Position numbers and translations under genes: made by a program | The notes under the pieces: model-generated | What the model was told of the DNA's origin: nothing | Seen by the model: only the letters and a program-made list of their open reading frames with translations | Database searches by the model: none | Part shown: positions 35,099 to 43,626 of the stretch, in pieces | Layout: the number at the start of each line of letters is the position of its first letter | How positions within the stretch are numbered: position 1 is the stretch's first letter | Assembly (NCBI GenBank): GCA_025464815.1 | Contig: JAODMW010000127.1 | Coordinates: 1-44,286 of the forward strand | Direction: 5' to 3' | DNA length: 44,286 bases | Source: Microbacteriaceae bacterium | GTDB lineage: Bacteria; Actinomycetota; Actinomycetes; Actinomycetales; Microbacteriaceae

Positions 35099-35884
35099 CT
35101 AGTGGCCGCGCCTCGTGCGCGACAGCGCGTTCGACCGTGAGAAGAACGTGCGCAGGCGATAGCGATCACCGCTGTACTGGATGGTCGACGTGAAGAGCGG
35201 CTTGTCGGTGTTGTCGACGACGAGCTGCTTCATCACGAGCACCGGCTTGCCGACCTCGAGCACGAGGTGCTTCGCCACATACTCGTCCGCCTCACGTGCT
35301 TCGATGGTGGAATCCGCCCGCAACAGCTCGAGGCCGGCCTCCGCGAGCTTCTCGTAGAGCGAATCCGTTGCGAAGTTGACCTCGGTGAACCCCGGCACGA
35401 GTTCGGCGGGAATCCGCGTGAGGTCGATGGCGATGGGTACGTTGTTGAGCAGGCGAACGCGCTCGAGGTGGAAGAGCGGGGTACCCGGGGCGATCGAGAG
35501 CTCTTCGGCTTCGTCGAGGCTTGCAGGCGCGACCTCAGAACGCAGGACTTCGGATGACGCCGTCAGCCCCATGCGCTCCGCGGTTTCGCTGAACGACTCG
35601 AGGCTGTTCGGCCATTCCTTGTTCGCGGCTCCCGTGGCGACATACCATCCGCGTCCGTGAGACGCGCTGAGCACGCCATCCTCGACGAGTTTGGTGAGCG
35701 CCTTGCGCAGGGTCACCCGGCTGATGTTGAGCTGCTGGCAGAGTTCCCGTTCCGGGGGGAGGCGCATGCCCGGCTTGAGCACGCCGCTCGCTATCTCGCT
35801 ATTGATGAGATTGACTGCCTGGATCCACAGCGGCTCCGGGTAATCCGATCGGATCGACATTGTTGACTCACGAAGATCAGTCAT
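35099..35884 (-). CDS. GntR/HutC-family transcriptional regulator (paralogue 2)
   Basis: SIRSDYPEPLWIQAVNLINSEIASGVLKPGMRLPPERELCQQLNISRVTLRKALTKLVEDGVLSASHGRGWYVA; near-identical wHTH to 22348-23133. Confidence 0.93.
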   Translation of the reverse strand: MTDLRESTMSIRSDYPEPLWIQAVNLINSEIASGVLKPGMRLPPERELCQQLNISRVTLRKALTKLVEDGVLSASHGRGWYVATGAANKEWPNSLESFSETAERMGLTASSEVLRSEVAPASLDEAEELSIAPGTPLFHLERVRLLNNVPIAIDLTRIPAELVPGFTEVNFATDSLYEKLAEAGLELLRADSTIEAREADEYVAKHLVLEVGKPVLVMKQLVVDNTDKPLFTSTIQYSGDRYRLRTFFSRSNALSRTRRGH

Positions 35885-35915
35885 CGACGGGGCCTCTCGA
35901 CTTGGATTGCCTGTA

Positions 35916-35928
35916 CCCCTGTATACCA
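35916..35928. promoter_or_regulatory. Candidate autoregulatory GntR operator
   Basis: CCCCTGTATACCA, about 32 bp upstream of the GntR start; resembles CCACTGTGTACCA at 32664. Confidence 0.4.
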
Positions 35929-36048
35929 CCTGTTCTAGTCCGCACAACTCAGGAACCCTGTTCGGTCTGCCCACGCGACCCAGCGGTTTTGCTGCGCACT
36001 GTTACGACAATGGTGGCGAGCCGCGTCGGTGCTGGCTACCCTCGGTGG

Positions 36049-37404
36049 ATGTCAGCCATTCCTTTCCTGCCGGTCACGGGCGCTGGCGTGCGAGTACCGC
36101 TCGTGTCGGGCGGCGAGGTCGTGTACGCCAACCTCGACTATGCCGCGAGCGCCCCGGCGCTCCTCGCCGTTCGGGCGCACATCGACGAGGTGCTGCCCTA
36201 CTACGCCAGCGTGCACCGGGGTGCCGGGTACCTCTCCCAGGTGAGCACCTCCCTCTACGAGTCAGCCAGGAACACCGTGCGCCATCGCCTCGGCGCACGC
36301 GACGACGACCTCGTGATCTTCACCCGCAACAGCACGGACGCGCTGAACCTCCTCGCCCGGTCGATCCGCGGCGCGGTGCTCGTTCTCGACATCGAGCACC
36401 ACGCCAACCTGTTGCCGTGGCAGGGTGGGGAACACCGCGTGCTGCTCGCGAGTTCCAGCCTCGCCGCGACCGTGGCATCCGTATCCGCCGCACTCGAACA
36501 GCGATCGTTCGCGCTGCTCGCGGTCACGGGGGCGTCCAATGTCACCGGCGAGGTGCTGCCGCTCGCCGAACTCGCGGTGCTCGCCCATCGCAACGGCGCC
36601 CGTCTCGCGGTCGATGGCGCGCAACTGGTTCCGCACCGCCCGGTGGATATGGCGGCGACAGGGGTCGACTACCTCGCGTTCTCCGGGCACAAGGTCTACG
36701 CACCCTTCGGTTCCGGTGCCCTCGTCGGCCGTCGGGACTGGCTGGATGCCGCCGAGCCCTACCTTCTCGGCGGCGGAGCCGTGCGCAACGTCACCATCGA
36801 GCACGCCGAGTTCACCGACGGCGAGGCCAGGCACGAGGCCGGCAGCCCGAACGTCATCGGTGCGGCGGCGATCGCGTGCGCGCTCGACGTGCTCGGCAGC
36901 ACGGATGAAGCTGCGCGGCTCGATCACGAACGTCACCTGGTCGACCGGCTGCGCAGCGGGCTCGAGGCAGTGACCGGGGTTCGCACGCTGCGCATCTGGC
37001 CGGACTCGGGTGAGACGGTCGGCGTGGTGAGTTTCACGGTCGCCGGCCACGATCCGGGGCTCGTCGCGGCCTACCTGTCCGCCGAGCACGGTGTCGGCGT
37101 TCGAGATGGCCGCTTTTGCGCACACCCGCTTCTCGCGTCCCTCGGCGCACCCGAGGGCGCTCTCCGCGCCAGCATCGGCGTCGGCTCGACCGAGGGTGAC
37201 GTCGATCGGCTTGTCACGGGTCTCCGCACGTTGCTGGAGAGCGGACCACAGTCGACCTACGACATCGAAGAGGGGCGCTGGGTGCCGCACGACGATCCAC
37301 GCGCTTTCCCCACCTGGGCGCCGAAGCTGCCAGGCACTGCGGGAGCCGCGCCCTGCGCGATTCCGGTCCCCGAGCTGAAGGCCCTCAACTTGGAGGCCCC
37401 TTGA
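36049..37404 (+). CDS. Aminotransferase class V, cysteine desulfurase/Csd-like
   Basis: YANLDYAASAPALLAVRAHIDEVLPYYASVHRGAGYLS; DIEHHANLLPW; VDGAQLVPHRPVDMAATGVDYLAFSGHKVYAPFGSGALVG. Confidence 0.9.
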   Translation: MSAIPFLPVTGAGVRVPLVSGGEVVYANLDYAASAPALLAVRAHIDEVLPYYASVHRGAGYLSQVSTSLYESARNTVRHRLGARDDDLVIFTRNSTDALNLLARSIRGAVLVLDIEHHANLLPWQGGEHRVLLASSSLAATVASVSAALEQRSFALLAVTGASNVTGEVLPLAELAVLAHRNGARLAVDGAQLVPHRPVDMAATGVDYLAFSGHKVYAPFGSGALVGRRDWLDAAEPYLLGGGAVRNVTIEHAEFTDGEARHEAGSPNVIGAAAIACALDVLGSTDEAARLDHERHLVDRLRSGLEAVTGVRTLRIWPDSGETVGVVSFTVAGHDPGLVAAYLSAEHGVGVRDGRFCAHPLLASLGAPEGALRASIGVGSTEGDVDRLVTGLRTLLESGPQSTYDIEEGRWVPHDDPRAFPTWAPKLPGTAGAAPCAIPVPELKALNLEAP

Positions 37405-37410
37405 TTAACT

Positions 37411-37445
37411 GATCGCCGCCGCTCCTGGACGGAGCGGCGGCGATC
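37411..37445 (+). terminator. Strong hairpin downstream of aminotransferase
   Basis: GATCGCCGCCGCTCC-TGGAC-GGAGCGGCGGCGATC: perfect 15-bp stem, 5-nt loop. Confidence 0.85.
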
Positions 37446-37538
37446 GTGGTTATGTCCCTAATTTCCCGATTAGAAGACAAACCTGGTGCGTCGCGTCCTG
37501 CGCCCCCGCGCTGAACAGACGACCATCAGGAGACCCAG

Positions 37539-37589
37539 ATGAAGACGAAGTCCCCCTGTATCTGGGTAAACCCTAACAGCGCGGCATAA
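37539..37589 (+). CDS. Putative leader peptide 1 (16 aa)
   Basis: MKTKSPCIWVNPNSAA*; AGGAG SD six nt before ATG. Confidence 0.4.
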   Translation: MKTKSPCIWVNPNSAA

Positions 37590-37591
37590 GA

Positions 37592-37675
37592 ATGTCTCTG
37601 CGTGGTATTACCCCAATACGGGGGCTAAGACGAGAGGCACGTGCGACGCCAATCGAGCGAAACGTTGCGTCATGA
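37592..37675 (+). CDS. Putative small ORF 2 (27 aa)
   Basis: MSLRGITPIRGLRREARATPIERNVAS*; starts 2 nt after sORF1 stop. Confidence 0.3.
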   Translation: MSLRGITPIRGLRREARATPIERNVAS

Positions 37676-37743
37676 AGGGTCACACTTCGGAACACAGTTT
37701 GTCGCTCCGTGACGCTGGCCGGATGCTGAAGAGACGCAGATAG
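37672..37743 (+). CDS. Putative small ORF 3 (23 aa)
   Basis: MKGHTSEHSLSLRDAGRMLKRRR*; ATGA overlap with sORF2. Confidence 0.25.
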   Translation: MKGHTSEHSLSLRDAGRMLKRRR

Positions 37744-37782
37744 TGCTGCGTCCTGACACCACAGCAGTTCGAAAGAGGCGCC

Positions 37783-38745
37783 ATGTCCGACACCGCAAGC
37801 CCGAGTGGAGCCGCGCCGCAGCTACCGCAGCGCAAGAAGAGCAAGACCGGCTGGATCGTCGGCGGCATCGTCGCAGTGGTGGCGATCATCGTCGCGGCGA
37901 CTCTCATCATCGTCAACGTCTCGGCGCCCAAAACCGCCCAGGCGGACACCGCGAAGACGGTCACGATCAAGATCGGCGCCTCCGATGCGAGCCAGCCGTA
38001 CTGGGACATCCTGAAGAAGAAGGCTGCTAAGAAGAACATCATCGTCGAGACGGTCAACTTCACCGACTACCAGCAGCCCAATCCCTCCCTGCAGCAGAAG
38101 CAGACCGACCTCAACTCCTTCCAGCACCTGCGCTTCCTCGCCCAGTACAACGTCGACACCGGCAATGATCTCGAGCCGATCGCCTCCACGCTCATCGTGC
38201 CGCTCGGACTCTATTCGCAGAAGTGGAAGTCCGTCAGCGACATCCCCAAGGGCGGAACGATCGCCATTCCGAACGACCCGTCCAACCAGGCTCGCGCGCT
38301 GTTCGTTCTCCAGGCCGCCAAGCTCATCGTCCTCAAGGGCAACAAGTTCGCGCCGACCCCCGCAGACATCGACGCATCCAAGTCACGCGTGACCGTGGCG
38401 ACCGTCGACGCCGCACAGACCGCGCTGTCGCTGCCTTCGGTCGACGGCTCGGTGATCAACAACAACTTCGTACGCGACGCGAAGATCGACCCGAAGTCGG
38501 CGATCTTCGCCGACGACCCGAAGTCGCCCGGCGCGCAGCCCTACATCAACCTGATCGTGGCTCGCGCTGCGGACATCAACAACCCCGCCTACCTCGAGTT
38601 CGCCAAGCTCTATCACGATCCCGAAGTGCTCAAATCGGTGGTCGCATCCTCGAACGGCACGGCGGTCATCGTCGAGGGGTACTCCGGCACGCAGCTGCGA
38701 GCGCTCCTGAAAAAGATCGAATTGCAGGTCAAGGCAGCCGGATAG
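37783..38745 (+). CDS. MetQ/NLPA-family ABC transporter substrate-binding protein
   Basis: NVSAPKTAQADTAKTVTIKIGASDASQPYWDILKKKAAKKNIIVETVNFTDYQQPNPSLQQKQTDLNSFQHLRFLAQYN. Confidence 0.9.
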   Translation: MSDTASPSGAAPQLPQRKKSKTGWIVGGIVAVVAIIVAATLIIVNVSAPKTAQADTAKTVTIKIGASDASQPYWDILKKKAAKKNIIVETVNFTDYQQPNPSLQQKQTDLNSFQHLRFLAQYNVDTGNDLEPIASTLIVPLGLYSQKWKSVSDIPKGGTIAIPNDPSNQARALFVLQAAKLIVLKGNKFAPTPADIDASKSRVTVATVDAAQTALSLPSVDGSVINNNFVRDAKIDPKSAIFADDPKSPGAQPYINLIVARAADINNPAYLEFAKLYHDPEVLKSVVASSNGTAVIVEGYSGTQLRALLKKIELQVKAAG

Positions 38746-38761
38746 GCCACCTACCATCAAT

Positions 38762-38799
38762 CGATGCGCTGTCGGACCACCTGGTCCGGCAGCGCATCG
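38762..38799 (+). terminator. Intercistronic hairpin between metQ-like and metN-like genes
   Basis: CGATGCGCTGTCGGACCA-CC-TGGTCCGGCAGCGCATCG: 18-bp stem with one T-G wobble. Confidence 0.75.
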
Positions 38800-38832
38800 C
38801 GCACTACGCCACGTGTCAGAAGGAAAATACCA

Positions 38833-39858
38833 GTGCCAACGATTGTGCAATTCGAAGCCGTCTCGAAGACCTTCGAAACCAAGCAACAGACGGTGACGGC
38901 GATCGACGGCATCGACCTGTCGGTCGAAGAGGGCGAGATCTTCGGGGTCATCGGCTATTCCGGCGCGGGCAAGAGCACACTCGTCAGGCTGGTCAACGGC
39001 CTCGAGCGCATCAGCGCGGGTCGCCTGCTCGTCGACGGCCAGGATGTCGGCAGGATGCGCGAATCGGAACTGCGCAAGGTGCGCCTCGGCATCGGCATGA
39101 TCTTCCAACAGTTCAACCTTTTCCAGTCGCGGACGGTCGCGGGCAACGTCGCCTATCCGCTCAGGGTCGCAGGCTGGAAGAAGCCCGACCGCGACCGGCG
39201 GGTAGCCGAACTCCTCGATTTCGTCGGCCTGCTGAACCGGGCACACGACTACCCCGATCAACTCTCCGGCGGACAGAAGCAACGGGTCGGCATCGCCCGA
39301 GCACTCGCCACCTCACCCAAACTGCTGCTCGCAGACGAGTCGACGAGCGCCCTCGACCCGGAGACCACCCAGGAAGTGCTGCGGCTGCTGCAGAAAGTCA
39401 ACCGCGAACTCGGCGTGACGATCATCGTCATCACCCACGAAATGGATGTGGTGCGCTCGATCGCAGACCGGGTCGCGGTGCTCGAACACGGCAAGATCGT
39501 CGAGCAGGGTGCCGTATTCGACGTGTTCTCGAACCCGCAGACGGACACCGCGCGCCGTTTCATCAGCACCGTCATCCGCAACCAGCCGAGCGACAACGAT
39601 CTCGACCGGCTGCAGAAGGCTCACACCGGCCGGATCGTCAACGTCGAGATCCACGAGTCGCTGCGCATCGGATCCATCCTGTCTCACGCGTTCTCCGACC
39701 ACGGCGTGCAATTCGAGGTCGTGTACGGCGGCATCGGCGCTATCCAGGAACGGTCCTTCGGCAGTCTCACGCTCGAGCTCGACGGCCCGGAGACTTCGGT
39801 CGACGCACTCATCGCCCAATTGGGATCGGTGACCACGGTGGAGGAGGTGCGCGCATGA
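38833..39858 (+). CDS. MetN-like ABC transporter ATP-binding protein with C-terminal NIL-like domain
   Basis: GVIGYSGAGKSTLVRLVNGLERISAGRLLVDGQDV; QLSGGQKQRVGIARALATSPKLLLADESTSALDPETT; GTG start 38833. Confidence 0.92.
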   Translation: MPTIVQFEAVSKTFETKQQTVTAIDGIDLSVEEGEIFGVIGYSGAGKSTLVRLVNGLERISAGRLLVDGQDVGRMRESELRKVRLGIGMIFQQFNLFQSRTVAGNVAYPLRVAGWKKPDRDRRVAELLDFVGLLNRAHDYPDQLSGGQKQRVGIARALATSPKLLLADESTSALDPETTQEVLRLLQKVNRELGVTIIVITHEMDVVRSIADRVAVLEHGKIVEQGAVFDVFSNPQTDTARRFISTVIRNQPSDNDLDRLQKAHTGRIVNVEIHESLRIGSILSHAFSDHGVQFEVVYGGIGAIQERSFGSLTLELDGPETSVDALIAQLGSVTTVEEVRA

Positions 39859-40538
39859 GCGGCATCGTCCATACCGTGACGACCGACTGGGGACAGATGT
39901 TCCCCCTGCTCGTCGAGAACCTGGGGCTCACCCTCTACATGGTCGTCGTCACCCTGATCATCGGCGGCCTGCTCGGGCTGGTGCTCGGTATCCTGCTCTA
40001 CACGACGCGCAGGGGCAACATCCTGCAGAACGTCGTGGTCTTCAATGTGCTCAATGTGGTCGTGAACATCGTGCGGCCCATTCCGTTCATCATCCTCATC
40101 GCCACGCTCGGCCCGCTGACCCTCGCCGTGGTCGGGACGACGATCGGCTCCAACGCCGCCATCTTCGCGATGATCGTCGGTGCCACCTTCGGCATCGCAC
40201 GCATCGTCGAGCAGAATCTGGTGACCATCGACCCCGGCACGATCGAGGCCGCGCGGGCCGCCGGCGCCGGACCGTGGCGCATCATCTTCACGCTGCTCGT
40301 TCCGGAGGCGCTCGGCCCGCTCATCCTCGGCTACACATTCGTGTTCATCGCCATCGTGGACATGTCAGCCATCGCGGGGGTCATCGGTGGTCGTGGACTC
40401 GGCGACTTCGCGATCCAGTACGGCTACGCGCGCTTCAACTGGGAGATCACCTTCGCGGTCGTCGTGGTGATCGTCGTGCTCGTGCAGCTCGTGCAGTTCC
40501 TCGGCAACTGGCTGGCGCGCAAGGCGCTGCGCCGCTAG
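39855..40538 (+). CDS. MetI-like ABC transporter permease
   Basis: MSGIVHTVTTDWGQMFPLLVENLGLTLYMVVVTLIIGGLLGLVLGILLY; IVRPIPFIILIATLGPLTLAVVGTTIGS; ATGA overlap with MetN. Confidence 0.93.
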   Translation: MSGIVHTVTTDWGQMFPLLVENLGLTLYMVVVTLIIGGLLGLVLGILLYTTRRGNILQNVVVFNVLNVVVNIVRPIPFIILIATLGPLTLAVVGTTIGSNAAIFAMIVGATFGIARIVEQNLVTIDPGTIEAARAAGAGPWRIIFTLLVPEALGPLILGYTFVFIAIVDMSAIAGVIGGRGLGDFAIQYGYARFNWEITFAVVVVIVVLVQLVQFLGNWLARKALRR

Positions 40539-40568
40539 GTCCCGCCTACTCGACGGATGCGGCGGCGC

Positions 40569-41987
40569 TCATCCCGCCTGCGCCTCCGGCGCGGCATCCA
40601 CTCCGTCGTCGAGGTGCGCCCCACCCCGGTAACGGGCACCCGGGTGCTCGGCGGGCAGCCGGGTGTTGCCCGCGCCGAACAGCCGTTCGCGCAACGTGGA
40701 CTCCTCGTACTTCGTGCGGTAAAGACCACGGCGCTGCAGCTCGGGGATCACGTAGGCGATGAAGTCCTCGGCTGTACCCGGCGTGAGGAACTGGCGCAGG
40801 TTGAAGCCGTCGAGGTCGGTGTCGCGCACCCAGCCTTCGATCGCGTCCGCGACATCGGTCGGGGACCCGGCGACGAAGAAGGCGCTCCGATCGAACCGGG
40901 TCAACGTCTCGAGCGCGTCACCAACGGTCACGCCCGGCGCGTAGCGGCGGTTCTCCGGCGAATTGTCCCGACCCTGCCTGTTCTCGGCGGCCAGAATGTC
41001 GGAGATCAACGCGTCTTTGGGATATGCGGCGAGATCGATGCCGCCACCACCGGCGTGGGCCAGGTAGCCCTCGGCACTTGAGAGCTTCTTGTACTCCTCG
41101 GCCTTCACCAGGGCGCTCTCGCGGTCCTTGTCGACGATGATCACCGCGCTCGCCAACGTCTTGACGCTGTCACGACCACGGCCGTTCTCTTCTGCCAGGC
41201 GCCGGATGTCCGCGACATTCGTGCGATAGGACTCGATGGTCGTGCCGCCAACGAAAACGCCCTCGGCGTGCCGTGCGGCGAAGGCCTTGCCGCGCGCGCT
41301 GCTGCCTGCCTGGAAGAGCACGGGCGTGCGCTGAAGCGACGGCTCGCTCAGATGCGGGCCCGCCACCTTGTAGTTGGGACCGACGTGGTTGATGTAGCGC
41401 ACCTTCGATGGATCCGTGTAGATCCGGTGCTCACGGTCGCGGACGACCGCGTCATCGTCCCAGGAGCCCTCCCACAGCTTGTAGAGCACCTCGAGGTACT
41501 CCTCGGCGATGCCGTAGCGGTCGTCATGGGCCACCTCGTCGGCGAGGCCGAAGTTCCGCGCGGCATTGGGCAGGTAGGAGGTGACGATGTTCCAGCCGAA
41601 TCGCCCCTTGGTGAGGTGATCGAGGGTGCTCGCGCGTCGCGCGAAGGCGAAGGGCGGCTCGTACGTGGTGGAGAACGTGGCGGCGAATCCGAGGTTCTTG
41701 GTCACCGCAGCCATCGCGGGGATCACGAGCAGCGGGTCATTGCTCGGAATCTGCACGCCCTCCCGCAACGCCGTCTCCGGACCGCCGCGGTATCCGTCGT
41801 AGGTTCCGATGACATCCGCGAGAAACACCGCGTCGAAGAGACCTTCTTCGAGGAGCTTCGCCTCCTCGACCCAGAAGTCGAGGTCGTTGAACCGGTGCCG
41901 CGTATTGGAAGGATGCACCCACAATCCGTGTGAGATGTGTCCGACCGTGTTCATCTCAAAGAGGTTGAACGATATCTGTTTCGTCAT
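40569..41987 (-). CDS. LLM-class flavin-dependent monooxygenase, NtaA/SnaA/DszA(DmoA)-like
   Basis: MTKQISFNLFEMNTVGHISHGLWVHPSNTRHRFNDLDFWVEEAKLLEEGLFDAVFLADVIGTYDGYRGG; GRFGWNIVTSYLPNAARNFG; VLFQAGSSARGKAFAARHAEGVFVG. Start set at 41987. Confidence 0.94.
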   Translation of the reverse strand: MTKQISFNLFEMNTVGHISHGLWVHPSNTRHRFNDLDFWVEEAKLLEEGLFDAVFLADVIGTYDGYRGGPETALREGVQIPSNDPLLVIPAMAAVTKNLGFAATFSTTYEPPFAFARRASTLDHLTKGRFGWNIVTSYLPNAARNFGLADEVAHDDRYGIAEEYLEVLYKLWEGSWDDDAVVRDREHRIYTDPSKVRYINHVGPNYKVAGPHLSEPSLQRTPVLFQAGSSARGKAFAARHAEGVFVGGTTIESYRTNVADIRRLAEENGRGRDSVKTLASAVIIVDKDRESALVKAEEYKKLSSAEGYLAHAGGGGIDLAAYPKDALISDILAAENRQGRDNSPENRRYAPGVTVGDALETLTRFDRSAFFVAGSPTDVADAIEGWVRDTDLDGFNLRQFLTPGTAEDFIAYVIPELQRRGLYRTKYEESTLRERLFGAGNTRLPAEHPGARYRGGAHLDDGVDAAPEAQAG

Positions 41988-42108
41988 GTGCGCTCCGTAT
42001 CGGCGGCTGGCGCAACTCCGTCGCAACCGCTGTATTCGATCCTTCCCCCAGCGCGGCGGTCAGGCGAATCTGCTCGTCACAATGCGCAACGAGCGGCCGG
42101 CGCATCCG

Positions 42109-42876
42109 CTACTCGCCGTCGAGCCCGCCCATTCGCAGCAGGGCGGCATGGATCAGCGCGCTCTCGGGATCGGGGGTGATGTGATTGTTCAGGTAGGTGC
42201 CTTCCAACCAGACGAGAACCTCGTCGGCGGGCAGGCCGACGGCATCCCAGTCCACACCGGGCTCGGCTGCGGTCGCCGGCTCCCCGGTAGCGGGGTCGAG
42301 CCACGCGGTCGCTATCGCGTGGTCCGGATTCTCCTGCACCGGGTTCCAGAGAAGCGCGACAGGATGATTGTCTCCCTCGAGATGCTCCTGGCCGACCTGT
42401 CCGGACCCGAGCCAGGGGAGGGTGAGGATCTCCCCCTCGATCTCGACTTCGAGCAGGTCGAGAACCGCGGGATCCGTTTCGCAGACATAAAGCGGGTAGC
42501 CGGCTTCCTGCCATGCGGCTGCTTCCTCGATGTCCTCCATGAGGTTCGGCATCCGCGCAAAGAACTCTGATGCCAGCATCGATGCCCACTCGACGAGCAC
42601 CTCGGTTTCCGCCGCGCGCCACGGGCTGGTTTCGCTGCTTTCGCCGGCACCGTCGTGGAAGTGGTACTCGATCCCGGAGGCGGAGCAGTCGACGTGCAGC
42701 TGACCATGCTCGAACTCGACGTAGAGGGCAACCGCCCGCTCGTCTTCCAGCCATTCGGCAAAGAGCTCGGGGTTCGCCAGGTCGGTCGGAAGCGCGATTT
42801 TCGCTGCACGCTTATCGCCCAGGTTGAACACGGCGCGAAAGATCGTGTTCGGCAGGCGGAGAGTTTCGTCGGCCAC
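42109..42876 (-). CDS. Hypothetical protein (255 aa)
   Basis: MADETLRLPNTIFRAVFNLGDKRAAKIALPTDLANPELFAEWLEDERAVALYVEFEHGQLHVDCSASGIEYHFHDGAGE; acidic, no family recognised. Confidence 0.75.
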   Translation of the reverse strand: MADETLRLPNTIFRAVFNLGDKRAAKIALPTDLANPELFAEWLEDERAVALYVEFEHGQLHVDCSASGIEYHFHDGAGESSETSPWRAAETEVLVEWASMLASEFFARMPNLMEDIEEAAAWQEAGYPLYVCETDPAVLDLLEVEIEGEILTLPWLGSGQVGQEHLEGDNHPVALLWNPVQENPDHAIATAWLDPATGEPATAAEPGVDWDAVGLPADEVLVWLEGTYLNNHITPDPESALIHAALLRMGGLDGE

Positions 42877-42942
42877 GTCGTCAAACTCCCATCGATTGGT
42901 CCTCTACCGAGGATAGATGGCTACGGGTCGGTCATCGCGTGG

Positions 42943-43626
42943 TCAGGCGGCCGCGTCAGCGCGTTGAGCTGGTTCGGCGGCAGAACCCGGGCGAACGAGC
43001 ATCCGCTCGAATTGCGCTCTGCTCAGTTCGCGCCCGAAGATCTCTGTTCCGGTCTGCAAGTGGATGCCGTCAGCGAGCGACCCCGCATCGACGGGATCGA
43101 ACCCGACGGAATCGATGAACGCGGAGACGAATCGCTTCGCGTCGGAGTCGTCGCTCGCCACGGCGATCGCCCTGCGCGTTGGATCGCTCGAGGGCCGCGC
43201 ATGTTCGTCCATGTCGTGGTAGCCGAGGTGGTTGAGGGATTTGACCCAGCGCGCGGCAGGATTTCGCGCGGCGACGACCTCGGATGTCCCCTGGGAGATG
43301 CCGTCGAGTTCGGCGACGACGCCGTCGATGGCCGGCCAGTAGTTCAGGGCATCGATGATGATACGACCGCTGAACGACGAGTACGGCAGATCGAGGGACC
43401 GGTTGAACGGAACAGCGAGGATGGTGAGGTCGGAGCGGGCAGCGAGGGTTTCGGCCGAGTGGGTCTGCATCGCCCCAGGGGCGAGCACATCGAGCAGTAG
43501 TTGAAGCGATTGCTGTCTGTGCGAACCGGCGATCTCCACTCGATGACCGGCCGCGACCGCGAGCCGCGCGATGGCCGTACCCACCTTGCCAGGCCCGAAG
43601 ATCCCGATCCTCGAGGTCTCGCTCAT
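42943..43626 (-). CDS. NADPH-dependent F420 reductase-like NAD(P)-binding protein
   Basis: MSETSRIGIFGPGKVGTAIARLAVAAGHRVEIAGS; SGRIIIDALNYWPAIDG; RWVKSLNHLGYHDMDEHARP. Confidence 0.85.
   Translation of the reverse strand: MSETSRIGIFGPGKVGTAIARLAVAAGHRVEIAGSHRQQSLQLLLDVLAPGAMQTHSAETLAARSDLTILAVPFNRSLDLPYSSFSGRIIIDALNYWPAIDGVVAELDGISQGTSEVVAARNPAARWVKSLNHLGYHDMDEHARPSSDPTRRAIAVASDDSDAKRFVSAFIDSVGFDPVDAGSLADGIHLQTGTEIFGRELSRAQFERMLVRPGSAAEPAQRADAAA

Noticed and set aside
37446-37782. SAM riboswitch upstream of the MetQNI-like operon
   Set aside because: Searched by eye for SAM-I/SAM-IV-like core elements and found none convincing; an Rfam covariance scan would be decisive.
38223-39854. 5' part of the 771-aa ORF 38223-40538
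   Set aside because: Only the segment from 39855 (MetI) is genuine; upstream is out-of-frame over MetQ and MetN.
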